From the NCBI GenBank assembly GCA_020631735.1, contig CM036231.1, positions 4,739,831-4,803,830 on the forward strand: 64,000 nt of DNA. Reading direction: 5' to 3'. Both the position numbers and the translations under genes were made by a program. Each line of letters starts with the position of its first letter. Within the stretch, counting starts at the first letter, position 1. This stretch comes from Saccharum officinarum. Lineage: Eukaryota > Streptophyta > Magnoliopsida > Poales > Poaceae. Positions 34,439 to 46,945 of this stretch are shown one piece after another. The notes under the pieces are model-generated. The model ran no database searches, was not told the DNA's origin, and saw only the letters and a program-made list of their open reading frames with translations.

Positions 34439-34845
34439 TGTCAGTGTTTTTACCGGCAGATATTTGATTTTTGGGGAACCCTGCTTGGCGCGAAGAACAA
34501 TCACAGATGGAGACGAGATTTATACTGGTTCCGGCCCCCGGGAAGCGAGTAAAAGTTGTACGTCCAGTTGCTACTCTTGTATTGCTTGTATTCAGCGAGA
34601 TTGCGATTACAATATAGCTATGCCTAGAGTCGATGATTACAACAAGGAGAATTGCTAGCTATTTATATCCGGGATCAACTTGCCCTACAAGCTAAGCTAA
34701 GAAGTCGTGCCCTAGTTGGAGTCCTAGCATGATCCGGAGATATCCTTCCTCAAACAGAGTCATCGTAAGCCTTCGAGTCTTCTCTGATCCAGAGTCGGTA
34801 GTCGGCAATATGGAAGTCGGGATACCCAGGGGCATGGCATCGACA
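34439..34845 (-). repeat. 3' LTR of element B (407 bp)
   Basis: On the plus strand it starts TGTCAGTG and ends GCATCGACA. The minus strand has TATAAATA at 34660-34667, the LTR promoter. It matches 51017-51423 over its full length with many substitutions and a few small indels. Confidence 0.92.
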
Positions 34846-34860
34846 AAAGCCCCCAAGCTT
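34846..34860 (-). other. Polypurine tract (element B)
   Basis: The minus strand reads AAGCTTGGGGGCTTT directly against the 3' LTR, the expected plus-strand primer position. Confidence 0.6.
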
Positions 34861-35217
34861 GTCTGTTAAACGCACCTTGGCCATCTGTGAACAGTCAGGA
34901 TTGTTCTAGTTGGGTGGTTTGTACTCTGGCTACCAAGAGGTAGCCCAAGAATCCAGTCGCGACCAAGAAACCCGATCTGTGCAGATCGAACAAGGTGCAC
35001 TGTTGGAAGATGAGCTTGTTCTAGTAGCATACCTAGGTTGTCTTGTCAACCCTATTACCCACGCATGTCAGGGGACACACGGTTATCTGGCAATCGGAAC
35101 GCTGCGTCGGCTCGGTTCCCCATGAAAGCGCGTGGTGGAGATTTAATTCCTTTTTAATGAGGACGGCGGTTAAGATTCCTAGGAAGGCAGTATAGTCCTA
35201 TTTAATCAGGCCCGCTC

Positions 35218-38200
35218 ATGTTGAATCTGCAACCTCCATTCCCCAACATCATAGCGAAAATGAGGAAAAAGACCACCAGCCACAAGCGTCCTTGCAAGGT
35301 GCTGCATCTGCTTGCCAACTCGCCCAACCAATCGGATGCAGTGGTGTCGTCAAGTAGTATGTCGTCGTCCCCATCGCCCATGGCTACGTCATCGTCCCTT
35401 ATGTCCATCGGAGCCCCAGCGCTGGTGGTGGCATTGCCGTTGGCTACGCTGCCGGTGCCTCAAGCCCCAGCAATCCTAGGCGGGGATGTCAAAGTAGAGG
35501 CGGGGAGTCCATCAAGGGATCTAGCCATGCCCCCGACCAAGCCGGCGCCGTCATCGCTGGGAGGAGTGATCGAGCTCTCGACGAGGATGAACCTGAGGGC
35601 CCGACCTCGCCGGTGGTTCCTGTTGCCGCTGCTCCGGTCACCTTCACCACCCCCATCGCTCCTATCGCCCCTCATCCTTGACATCCCTGGCCCCTCTGCT
35701 CCTTGTGACACCGGCTCGCCAGATACGAGCCATGATGAGGAGATTGTGAGGAAGCTCTACGTCGAGCTGAATCGCGAGGCCCTCAGCATCCCGGGTGACG
35801 GTGGCATGGTGATCCTCAGCAGTGATAGTGAGGAAGAAGTCACCGAGGAGGAGGAAGTCGATGGGGAGGAGAATAAGGAAGAGGTGAAGGATGAGCCCGC
35901 GAGCAGCGGCTCGTCGACGGGAGGTGAGGCTACTCCCATCTCACCACCGAGCCCTTAAGGAGCTTGATGACGATCGGAGGTGGTGCCCACCATGACCGTC
36001 TTAGATTAGGATTCTAGTTTATCCATTTGTAAATCCATTCTCATGAACTATCAATGACATGACTTGCTTTTGATGCGGATGTTTCACTTTTTTTTGTCCT
36101 CGGTCTTTAAACCACTCTATGTTCGAGCTGCCACGAGCAGAATCATGACAAACTTTACACATGGTTATGATCCAAAGCCAGAACTTCATATAATATTGTC
36201 TCTGTTATCGAGTTTACCCACAGCCCCGAGCTATGGTCTAGTTAGGGTCTAGAACTATAGTCAGGTTGGAGCCTTGCTTGTAACAGAGGCACAATCGTAT
36301 CTCAACTGTTCATCACTCATTGGGCACAAAATCACCAATTTTATTGCTGGAATAAAAAAGTGATAATTTTCCTTGTGAGTAACCATGGGCGCGGCAATGT
36401 AGACACACTTTATGGCTATTGAGAGGCTTTTTGGATATCATGCATGCTAGGCGGCCATTTAACCCCTCACCCCACTTCGGTGACAACCACTGCACCTATT
36501 CTCCCACTTAGCATTTCTAAACCCTGCCTTTTGCCCCTTTCACCTTTCCCCTTGTCCTCAACTCCTCCTCCTCCTCCACCGTCGTCACCGCTGTCACCAC
36601 CGCTCATCGTGAAGATGCTCCCACGGTGGTGCCCCAAGCCCTGGTCCAATCGAAGGAAGAACCCAAGGACCTGGTGAAGCCGGTGAAGCTAGTGGTCATC
36701 ATGCCGATGAACGAGTATTGGGTCACCTCGATGACGTTGGAAGCTAATCTAGAGACATTGAGGGGGCATGGCTTTCTTCCAGAAGATTACGAGTGGACTG
36801 CCACCCAAGGTGAGAAGCATCTGACCCCGAACACCTTCCAAATCACTGCCTTTACCGCTCATTGTGAATGTGGATTTGGGGTGTCTCTTTCGAAGTTCTT
36901 GGAACGAGTCTGTAGGCATTATAGGATCGAGGTTGTTCAGATGCTACCCAACACTATCGCCATGCTTAGTGTTTTTGCCTTTCTGTGCGAGGTGTGGCCG
37001 GGCGTCGAGCCTTACCTTGATCTATGGCGCTACTATTACTCGGGCATATATCATGCCACCAAGTTGTTTATGGGGTCGGTTGGCTTCTCCCTTTGAACGA
37101 CAGGGGAGTATATTGTTTTCCCGATCAACTCCTAGAAGGGCTATGCAGAGAAATGGTTCGACATTGATCCTTGGGAGAAAACGTTATCAAGGGCGATTAC
37201 AGGATGCCCTTGACCAATGACTCCTGGTACTTGACCCCCACAATCACTGAGAAGATGCAAGGTCACATCGAGCGCGTTTGAGCTCTCTAGGAAGCCGGAT
37301 TGACTGTCGCTTACGTAGTCAAAACCTTTGCTCGGTGGAGGATCATTCCCTTGAAGCACATGAGTCTTGCTAGCATGTATTCGAGGATCACAGATTCGAA
37401 CAGAGAGTCGGTGGTAGGTTAGACGTCCTATCTCGATCTTGCTCTTATTCGAAACTTTTATCCCCTCAGTGTCTGTCTTTAACCTTATGCCTTTCAGAAG
37501 TGTTAGAAGAAGAGATCACTCATCGGTGAAGTATATCGTTAGCATGGCGCAAACCGATTAGGAAGGCGTTCCCCAGCCATACCATGTCGATGACCCTCCA
37601 CCCGAGGTGAGTAGCTTAATCTTTCTTAGACTTGTCATCTTCAAATAATTGGGTTAATGTTGTTTTCTTGCAACACCAGGCGAACCTCAGTGTGGGAATT
37701 GTCCCCAGGAGTGTTGACCTGAGTGAGGATGAGGGAGATGTGATGGGAGCTCCCAAAGCCCCAGCCCCTAAGCCTGTTAGAGCCACGGACAAACCAGCCC
37801 AAGGTTAGGAAAGGGTTGGGGCGAACCCTAGACAGGAACAGGAAGTAGTCAAGAGAAGGCTGCCACAAGAGTAGGCTCTCCTCGAGAAGACCCCTGCCCC
37901 CCAAGTCGAGGACAACTCGGGTGAAGAAAGGGACAGAGGACATGGCCCGAGGGCTGACGAAGCCCAAGAGAGCGTCGGCCACTCGATCAACTCCATAAGG
38001 GGAGAACAGAAAGCTTCGATCGCAAGGAAACCTGACAAGGTGACTCTTCCTGAAAGCAAGAGAGCCAGGAGCAAGTCCAAGAGCCCTCCATCAGGAGAGG
38101 GCGTGAAGGTTATAACAGTCCAGGCTAGCGCTGGCGAAGAGCGCTCGATTCGGGACCCATCCCGCGGTCATGACCGGGTATCCACTATGGTCATTTTTTG

Positions 38201-39177
38201 TAGATTATTTGAGGCATTTACTTATCTGGACGGTATCAAATGCACACCGAAGGTTTGTTCTCAGGACAAGACATTGACCCCGACAACCAGCAACCTGGCA
38301 ACTAAGTGGGGGCCAAAGCTTAAGTGCTCCATCCCCTTCAGGCCGTAAGTGAACTGAACTGTGTGGCACATCTGTTGGTCCCGAACAGCCTCTTGATGCA
38401 TGCATTTTTTTATAACGTTACCAGGTCAGCTGAAAGCCCAGATGTGTCAACCAGAGGTGACAATCCAAATGCAGCCCTGACCCCGGATTGGCCTAACCTG
38501 GAGTTATCGACCTAGGTTAAGGTTCCAGGGAGCGAGGAGGTGATCCCCGAAGATGACCCCTCTCAGATGAGTCCACTTATCGAGAGCATGAAGACCTGTC
38601 AAAACTTGTGGAAGGAAGCTAATGACAAGGCCAAGCATTACAAGGCGGTGGTAACTCAGCTTGAAGAAGAGGTGAAAACTCTTTGGGATGCCAATGATGG
38701 TATGTGAATGACTTGCTTATGTAAATTTGTACCCTCACTGTGGAGATTATTCCAAACCTTGCCATGTTTGTAGACTAGGTCACCTACACTGAGCGCCTGG
38801 AGAGTGAGAAGGCGACTCTAGAGCAGGAGATTGAAGGGTTGCGGCGCAAGCTAGACATCTCCGAGCAGCGTCGTACAGATGTTGAAGCCAAGCTAGTGGA
38901 AGGAGCTCTCATTTCGATTGGTCATGCCATCAGCATCCTTAGAAGCTACCTACGTGATCTTAATGTACGCTTAATCTCACAAGGCTATAATTGTGATGGA
39001 GGCAAGGCCGAGGAGCTCTTTGATGAGAGCCGGGCAGCACTCGAACCATTTGTGGAGAAGCTAAACCTGTTGGTTAGTGATGAGGAAGAGGAGGAGAAAA
39101 ACATTTACCTGTCCCTGCAACACTGTGAGATGTATCATAATGAATTATCTTTGTTAGTCTTACATAATTCTTCTTAA
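35218..39177 (+). pseudogene. Antisense accessory gene with Transposase_28-type domain and coiled coil (element B)
   Basis: This gene runs opposite to gag-pol of element B. A first frame (35218-35958, 246 codons) is Ser/Pro-rich and then strongly acidic (SSDSEEEVTEEEEVDGEEN). A second block (36626-37420) carries a Transposase_28-like domain with GFGVSLSKFLERV and LPNTIAMLSVFAFLCE; it is broken by a TGA at 37094 and further TAG and TGA codons. After introns or spacers, coiled-coil exons follow at about 38516-38700 and 38775-39177, with LRRKLDISEQRRTDVEAKL. Order and domain content match the antisense gene of element A. Function is unknown. Exact exon borders are uncertain. Confidence 0.68.
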
Positions 39178-39475
39178 TTTTGCTATTTTGATCCTTCATC
39201 ACGCAAACAGTTAGACTTATAGTAGCTAAACTCGGGTGGTTTGCATACTATATGTCGATGTTGTTTATTTGATTTAGGCTTAGCATGATCAAGATTTTTT
39301 TGTAGACTAGTGAATAGTAGTACGATAGCCCCCGACTCTTTGTTTGGATATGAATAGCTTATCCAAATGAAGAGTAGTAGACTAGTCAGGAAAAAACAAA
39401 ATATGGCAGCCCCAGCCCCTGAGCGTATGTGCTCAGGGAAAACTGCTACTAACAGAGGAAAAACAAGTAAATAAG

Positions 39476-39481
39476 AATAAA
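39476..39481 (+). terminator. AATAAA polyadenylation signal candidate for the antisense gene (element B)
   Basis: AATAAA on the plus strand lies 299 bases after the antisense stop at 39177 and 58 bases before the minus-strand pol stop. It would end the antisense transcript just before it ran into pol. Confidence 0.35.
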
Positions 39482-39538
39482 TTAATTACCTATACTAGTG
39501 TAGAAGAGATTGAAAAAAGGCATCAAGAACACAGTTTA

Positions 39539-40095
39539 TTAAGCATAAATGTGTTGTAGCTGATTCATGTTTCATGTGTTTGGAAGTATGTCCCCATCTA
39601 TCTCTGCTAGTCGGTATGCACCTGTTCGGGCTATTTCAACCATGATGTATGGCCCCTGCCAAGGGGGTGTCAACTTAGTTTTATCCTTTGTGCGTTGGTC
39701 TCGCTTGAGTACCAAATCTCCGATGCTAAGTGCCCGGCCATGTACACGCTGGCTATGATATTTTCGAAGGGCTTGCTGATATATCTCTACTTTGAAAGTG
39801 GCTATATCACACTTTTCTTCAAGGAGTTCTAGGACAATTAGATTGCTACTCGAGGCAAATTCAATCGGATTTCGGGGGAAAGGACCGCTTTAGCCCTGTA
39901 CACAAGGAAAAATGTTGTTTCACCCGTGGCCGATTAGCTATAGTGCATACTGACCATAAAACTATAGGTAGCTCTTCAACCCACTTTTTATCATAGGCGC
40001 TAAGCCTATTAAAAATGTGGGTTTTGATTCCTTGCAGAATTATACCGTTGGTCATCGGGTGATATATTGAGGACCGATAATGCTTAATGGCATGT
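39539..40095 (-). pseudogene. Integrase C-terminal part of pol (element B), left of the nested insertion
   Basis: Reading on the minus strand from the insertion point, the frame gives SSIYHPMTNGIILQGIK, then LSAYDKKWVEELPIVLWS and, after a frame change, KYHSQRVHGRALSIGDLVLK, PPWQGPYIMVEIARTGAYRL and a stop at 39539. This is the end of a Gypsy integrase. Seven residues that normally hold the catalytic glutamate are deleted next to TNG, and a TGA precedes the last codons. The upstream half continues at 45684. Confidence 0.82.
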
Positions 40096-40100
40096 CTTTC

Positions 40101-43100
40101 TAAAAGCCCTAGTTTGGTTTTGGATAATTGATAAAACCTAGGGACTAATCATTATGCTAAGTGTATACACATAAAATGATAAGTGTTCTTCATTGTTTTT
40201 ATGCACTAGACGCTGGCCTCGGGGGCACCTGCGCGTCCGGTCAGTTCAGGCAGAAGTGCGCGCAAAGGGGCTAAGCGAGCGGACGCTGGCCATGGTACTC
40301 CGGCGCGTCCGGTGAACTTTTGCGGTCCACTAGACGTAGGTGGCCAAACGCAGTGCATCAGCATCCGGTCGAGGTGACGTCGGTGTAGCGCGGAGGCGAG
40401 TAGTCATGCAGTGTACTGACCAAACACTGGCACGTCTGATCAGTTCCCACCGGACGCGTTCGGTCGAAGATTTCGTGCGATGGACCCTTACTGGAAACGA
40501 CTGGATGCCACATTGATCAGCGTCCGGTCATCAGCACCTGTGTGTCCGGTGTGGCGTGTACGCAAGCGCTGTAAGTTTTTGACCGTTGGCGATCCAGCGG
40601 TCCTCATTCGAACGTGACACGTGGCAGACATCGAGCGAGTGAGCGCTTGAGCCACTGGATGTTGAACTGCGTTAGGTGCAGTAGTACTTGCGCGTCTGGT
40701 GCTATCGGGGAATGCAGGGATGAGAGCCTAACGGCTCTATTTGTTTGGGACCCTATAAATATGTGTTGGCCAGCTCTTGGGGAACTCTCTTAGACTTTTG
40801 ATCATCTTGACATCCTCTTGAGCTGAGCATACTCCCTCCCACTCATCTCCCTTGCTTGGTTGCTAATCCAAAGTGAGATTGAGTGATCCAAGTGCATTGT
40901 GCTTGTGAGTTTGCATCTTAGTGGCACTTGGGTGATCTTTGGCTGCGGGATTCTTATTTTTCTTGGTGGTTGCCGCCACTGTAACACCCCAGTGTTACGC
41001 ATGCATTCAGCACCTGCAAATCATGAGCATAAGCATTGTCATACATTCATTCACATTGCATGAAATAATGATTGAAACATGACCTTGAAACATGTTAATG
41101 AAAACATGCTTGTTGCATTGTTTGTTTTAAATAGAACTATGCCATGATTGTGCTTGTAATGGTGTTAAACATGCTTGTTTGCTTGAGTAATTAGTTTAGA
41201 AGTGTTTAGCAAAAATTTTGGAGCAAAGTTGTATTCAAACTTTTGACAAAAATTTGCTTTTGAAAATATTGTTGGAAATGGTCAAAATGCCTTTTATTTA
41301 GCTTTTAACTTCCAATTCAAAATCTATTTGGATTTTTGAGTTGGTCCTTTAAGCAAAGTTGTAGAGGATTAAATTCTAAGCAACTTTCATTTTTGGGCCA
41401 TTTCTAGAAAATGCCATTTTGTTGCTCAAAAATTGATTTAAAGCAGCTGCATTTTGAAAATTTGGAAAAAAAAGAATTGAAAAAAAGAAAAGCTTTTCTC
41501 CGCCTAAGTGGGCCGGCGCCCCACTTTCGGCCCGCAGCCGCAGGCCGGCCCGGCCCATCTCGTGCTCGCGCCCGCGCTCCCGCGGTCCAGTGGACCAGGT
41601 CCACGCCGCGCCTCGCTCCCTCGCCGCACGCGTTGCCCAACCGGGTGCACCGTCGCCTGCCCGCCTCACCGCGTGGCGCCCGCGCACCGGCGGCCGTGGG
41701 CGGTGGCCGCGCTCCGACCAGCCGCGCCTTCAAAGAGTTGTCCGAACGCCCATCTGCTCCATCCCTCTCCCTTCGCTCGCCTGCCTCCTCTTCCCCGTTC
41801 AAAATGGCCGAGCGGGAGCTCGCCGCCACCGTGCGCCGCGTGCCACGTCGACGAGCCCTCATTCCCCGATTCCTTCCGCATCCGACTCCGCCTCGATCTC
41901 CACCTTCCTGTGCGCATGCTTTCGCCCTCATTTACACCACGGTAAGGCCAGGGTGAGTTTTTCCTTTGCACGGCGGTGTCATGGCCACCGAGCTCGGGCC
42001 TCCATGGAGGGAGCTCTATTCCCCTCCTTCCCTCCAATTTTTCATGAAATTACATCCGCCTTGACTTCGCGGACCTCGCGCGGCTAACCTCCCTTCACCA
42101 TGGCTGGGAGCGCCTCACCGTCGGTAACCCGCACCGCCGCTCCGCCATGCACAGCAGCGGCTGGCTTCCCGAGGTCCTTTGGTCATGCCACGGGCACCGT
42201 TGGGTTCGCGCGAGGGTGGGGATCACACCGGTCCTCTTGGCCCGGCCGGAGACATCACTGCCGGCGAGAGGTGGCCGCCGGCGCCTCTCTCTTTCCTCTG
42301 TGACTGACCAGTGGGGTCACAGGCCCGCCTATCTGTCTCAGTGTGCGCGCGCGTGTGCACAACTCTGGGTAGCTCTAGCATTTTCAGCCGGTTTTCAAAG
42401 AAAAGAATTTCTTTATTTCTGTGAAATTCCTTTGGAAATTTATAACTTGCTCATTTTAGCTCCAAAAATTGTGAAACAAATTTTGGTATACTTTTTAGGA
42501 CCAGATCTATGATGTAAAAATATTGCATGTCAAGTTTGAAATACTTTTCTGTAGAGTTTTTATTTAATCATTGAAATTGATGTTTTCTTGATAAATGCTT
42601 AGTAAATCCGGTGTTGCTCAGAAAAATATAGTTCCAAGTGTGTTAATCTTCTTTTGTGATGTGCTTTGCATGAAAAATATATGCCATGCTTGTTCTATAG
42701 AAAAATTAGGATGTGTAGTTCAAGTGCTTTTATTTGATGGTTTTTATTGTTTTTGTTAGAGAGAAAAATATGAATAAAACATGCAAGTGATAATTTTTAT
42801 ACAGTGATTATTTACTGTGTATAATCTAGGAAAAATGATAAATCTGTTGTTTGATACTTTTCATAACACAAAGTATTTTAATGATCATATTTATGTCATA
42901 TCTTGTCATTTTTGTGTAGGCAGTTCTATTGATCCAAATGCAATGAAATTTTTGTGGCAAGCTAGATTAGATGATAGTAAGTTATTGTGATTTTCCTAGA
43001 TTTTTCTGTGCTACCAAAATAGGTGTTGTTGTTCAAACCTAGTTTCAATTAGGGTTTAATTAACCTCTTTAATGCATGTTTAGTTAATAATGATTGCTTT

Positions 43101-45678
43101 GGTGTATCTTTGAAGCATCTTGGCTTGTTGTGGTGACTCAATAAGTAGTATAGTGGTTGTAGTAGTAGTTTAGTAGTACATATTCTTGGATGATGTTGAC
43201 TACCTTGTAGAAGAATTTGATTTCTACACTATCCAATAAAGTAAACACGTTCATCTACATCAATATCCCATTCATCATGATCATTACATGTCATCTCTCC
43301 AATGCACCATGCATGAGCACTTATACATCTGCATCATACAGGATCGCAGGAAGGGATTCCGGTAGCAGTTCCCGAGGAGCCGGAAGAGCAGCCCGAGGTG
43401 CAAGAGCAGGAGGTGCCCGAAGCTGACGAGGAGGTCGGTGAGGATCTTCCGGAGTGCCCCGATCATCGCCCGAGCTCTTTCGAAAGAGGCAAGCCCTAGA
43501 GAATTTCTCTCCCGATTTGCAAATATTTTATTAATGCTTTACCTTAATTGATGCATTATGTTTAGGAGTTGTTTGCAACCGTTGCTGCATTATGCCTTGT
43601 TTACCTTTCTTCTATCATATCCTTGTTACCCTGGTATTCGCAGTCAAGTCAATGCTTAGCTGGCTTAGACCGGTAGAAGTCGGGTGATTTCCTGTCACCT
43701 GCGAGCTATAGGTGGTTACCTGGATCTGCTTGAATAAGTATGTCATCTTAGGATAACTGAGTGTTAATTTGAAGTTGAGACCGGACGGAGACTTACAGGG
43801 TTTCGGACTGTAGTGTTTTCCGTCTGTGTCGGTTAAGGACCTACCGTTGTTGGGCCTCGAGTCATGTTGAACGCATGCCTCACATTTAGCTGGCCGAATA
43901 ATGCACCTTTCGACCGCGAAGCTGGGAGATTATTCGGGCCGAGTGGATTGCCCATAGCACACTGTACCGGAGCAGGTGTGGTAGGACACGGGGCGCGATG
44001 ATAAGGCCAAAGAGCAGTCGGGCGGCCCCCGGGTACATGTGGTTCCTGGCAAACTCGAGACTTTACCTGGATAGTTGACTCGGTGACCAATATCTCACTT
44101 TAGCGGGTGAGTGAGGTTTGTGTGAGGAATAAATTACCAGCTGGTTAATAATCGTCGAATCGCCATCGTTCACTGGATAGTGAACACTTGACTTGAGTTA
44201 CTTCATCGTAGTAATGTTGATGGAACACTTAGACAGTTATATGAAATATGACATTATGGAAGTTGTTATTGATCATTGGTTATCCTTACTTGTTTAATCA
44301 CATGTTTACTCTAGTACAGGTGTAAATGTAGTTGGCAGGTTAATAAAGATTAACTTGATATAAAAGCTTCTGGAAAAGGTTCTTTAAATGCTAAAAATGC
44401 CTTTTTGCAAATAAGTCAGCAACCCCACTATAAAGCCCTTCATAATCCTTGGTGTCATTTTATTTTCGGTTATGTCGGGTAAGTCTAGCTGAGTACTTTC
44501 TCGTACTCAGGGCTTTGTTCCCACTTGTTGCAGATGGGCAGACGTATTACGGCTACTGTATCAACTACCTCTATCCTGTGATGGGTGATGCTTAGGACCA
44601 TGGGCAGTGGTCGTTCCCTACGTCTCATCTAATGCTTTTGTTGGAGATGATCATTAGCTGACACCTTATTTCAAACTCTGTGTGAGTGTGTCTATGGATT
44701 TGAACTAAAGGCTTCCGCTACTTTTATTTGAACTTGGTTTGTAATAACTATGTTTAAACTCCGATGTATCTGTGATGTGAACTTTTATGTAATTTGTGAT
44801 GGTGACCGCTAAACTTATTATGATCTTGGCTGGTATGTAAGTTGGTTTGAAATCTGTCGTGATTTCACGGACTACCGGGTTATACGGGCTTAAGTTTGCT
44901 AAATTGTCTGCTCGGTGGATGATTTTCTTACTTAATTTCGTATAATTGGTCGGTTCTGTTACAGCCACCTAGATGGCTTGGAGGCAGCGGAGGAGTTATG
45001 GCAAGAGTGGTGCTTGTTCTTGGCCACCTTCTAGTGATTTGTGAGGGGTGTTGTGCCTTCCCCGGCGGAGCGCCAAATGCAACTCTAGTAAATTGCTTGT
45101 GTCATTGAGTTACCTCACTTGTGGGTAGGTTCTTGCGGTGTCCACGGGTTGGACGAGGTTCATGCTACACCTCTTAGCCGCTGAACCACCAAGTGTTGGT
45201 TGACACAACGGGGATGTAGCGTGCCGGCAAGCACGTGAACCTCGGGAGAAAAATCGTGTCTCCATTGTGGTTGATTCCTTGGATTTCTCCCGGTGATTGG
45301 TCTTCATATTGTTGTGATTAGTTCATTCCTCAATGCGGTGGTATAAAGATCACATACCTCTCTTTTACATTCCGCAAACTAGTTGTAACAAGCTCTTTAG
45401 TGTAATTTGTTTTGAGAGCTTGTATTATCTTTGCTAGTGTAGCTTGTCACCTAGTTGAGCTCTTTAGTGTAGCTAGCTTTTGAGAGCTCGTAGTGACATA
45501 GCCATTGATTGTTATAGTGATCATAGTTACTAGAATTGTTGGATAGGTGGCTTGCAACCCTTGTAGAGCTAGAGCAAAATTGTATTTCGCCATTTGTTAT
45601 ACTAACCTTTTGCTCTAGTGAGTTTATAGAATTTTTAATAGGCTATTCACTCCCCTCTAGCCATATTAGGACCTTTCA
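40101..45678 (+). mobile_element. Sirevirus-type solo LTR nested in element B integrase
   Basis: The insertion starts TAAAAGCCCTAGTTTGG and ends CCATATTAGGACCTTTCA. It is flanked by CTTTC at 40096-40100 and 45679-45683. The right end (CACTCCCCTCTAGCC, then CCTTTCA) matches the LTR ends of elements C and D. Inside are several GCGTCCGGT or TCCGGTC words (40225-40690), and TATAAATA stands at 40754 in plus orientation, like the palindrome-plus-TATA layout of sirevirus LTRs. With the nested 3,984-bp insert and its duplicated target removed, the LTR is about 1,590 bp. No internal domain is present, so it is a solo LTR left by recombination. The first base pair is not the usual TG. Confidence 0.85.
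40980..44963 (+). mobile_element. Tekay/Del-type solo LTR nested in the sirevirus solo LTR
   Basis: The insert starts TGTAACACCCCAGTG and ends GGTTCTGTTACA and is flanked by GCCAC at 40975-40979 and 44964-44968. It is a single LTR of 3,984 bp. Very long LTRs beginning TGTAACACCC are typical of Tekay-lineage chromoviruses in grasses. Words such as AGTCTAGCTGAGTACTTTC near 44480 and the GCAGATGGGCAG stretch also fit. A GC-rich block lies at 41500-42310. No primer site, gag or pol is present, so it is a solo LTR. The lineage assignment is from terminal sequence and size only. Confidence 0.82.
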
Positions 45679-45683
45679 CTTTC

Positions 45684-46240
45684 ACAAAAATTTTCAAACT
45701 TTTTGTTGGTAAATTGGGTACCATTATCTGAGATGATTCGGTGTGGTACGCCAAAATGCATTACGATGCTTTGCAAAAAATTTGACTGTATTTTCCTTGG
45801 TTATCCGGCCAACTGGCTCGGCTTCAACCCACTTTGTAAAAGTATCGATCGCTACAATCAGAAATCTATAACCACCTTGGGCTCTTGGGAAAGGACCCAG
45901 GATGTTGATGCCCCATGTGGTGAATGGCCAAGACAAAGGGATCGTGTTTAACGTTTGAACCGGCTGGTGAATCTATCGTTTGAAAAACTAACAAGACTCA
46001 CATGTTCTAACCAACTCAGTGGCATCTTTGAGCACTGTTGGCTAGTAGAAACCTTGTCAAAAGGCTTTCCCAACCAGGGTCCTATGAGAGGCATGGGAGC
46101 CATAGATTCCTCCATGGATGTCACGGAGCAAACTAATGCCCTCGGCCTGGGTGATACACTTGAGAAGAACCCATTTTGCCCTCGTTTGTAGATGGTACCA
46201 TCAACCATTTGGTAACTCATGGTTTTATGGCTGGTTCATT
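45684..46240 (-). pseudogene. Integrase N-terminal and core part of pol (element B), right of the nested insertion
   Basis: On the minus strand one frame shows the zinc-binding part (HGGIYGSHASHRTLVG, then VRTCESCQFF), and another shows TWGINILGPFPRAQGGYRFL with FTKWVEAEPVG. After a frameshift near 45730 comes VPHRIISDNGTQFTNKKF, with the second catalytic aspartate, up to the nested insertion. The C-terminal continuation is at 39539-40095. The gene is split, frameshifted and not functional. Confidence 0.82.
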
Positions 46241-46945
46241 CTATATTCGTATCATCGACCAGTGTAGCCTAGTTTATGAGGTATGACCAGATTGGATCCA
46301 TCCAGTTCTCTCCATTTCCAACTAGAGCAGCAGCACGAGCCATATCGTCTAGCATAGACTTCCCAATGAATTCGCTGAGTATTGCCTCGTTGCTTGATGG
46401 ATCATGCGTGGGGTTTGGACCCAACTTTGACTTGGAATAGAGGGTTTGGTTAGCACTTCGACCAGGACATCTCCTGATAGGTGCTATCATTCAGCTACCT
46501 GAATAGCGAGCGTATTGGCATCCGAATTAAGCTTTCTCGGGATATACTAGACCTCGAGTCCATCAAATTTAGATTCCAATTGTGTATATGCCAGTAAATA
46601 TGTGGCCATGTTCTCGTTTATTGCTTGATAACCTTTGCTTGTTTCTTTGGCGACTACCTCTGAATCCCCTTTCACAAGTAATCATCGAACACCCAAGGAT
46701 ATGGCAACTCGTAAACCAGTTAATAAGCCCTCATATTTGGCAATATTGTTAGTTGGAGTTGGCTTAGTGAAATCAATTTGAATTGTGTACCTCAAGGCAT
46801 CCCCTTCTGGGGAGATTAAGACGACTCTAGCCCTAGCGCCATTCTTGCATTTTGCTCCATCATAGAAAATCAGCCAGTGCTTGGGGTTTTGGGCTGCCTC
46901 CTCATGTTCAGGGTTTGTCCATTCTGCAACAAAATCTGCTAGAGC
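46241..46945 (-). pseudogene. Second (archaeal-type) RNase H and linker to integrase (element B)
   Basis: The minus strand encodes PTPTNNIAKYEGLLTGLRVA near 46740, typical of the RVT_3-type RNase H that Tat-lineage elements carry in addition to the usual RNase H. The following residues read LESKFDGLEVYPEKA near 46560. Frameshifts and stops break the region. The linker frame at 46269-46490 ends near the integrase start. Confidence 0.7.

Noticed and set aside
41404..42512. Long open frames on both strands inside the Tekay-type LTR
   Set aside because: They follow from high GC content with few stops; the composition is low in complexity and no domain is visible.
40101..45678. Reading 40101-45678 as one complete LTR retrotransposon
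   Set aside because: The two ends are halves of a single LTR and the middle is an unrelated LTR with its own target duplication; no primer site, gag or pol is present.
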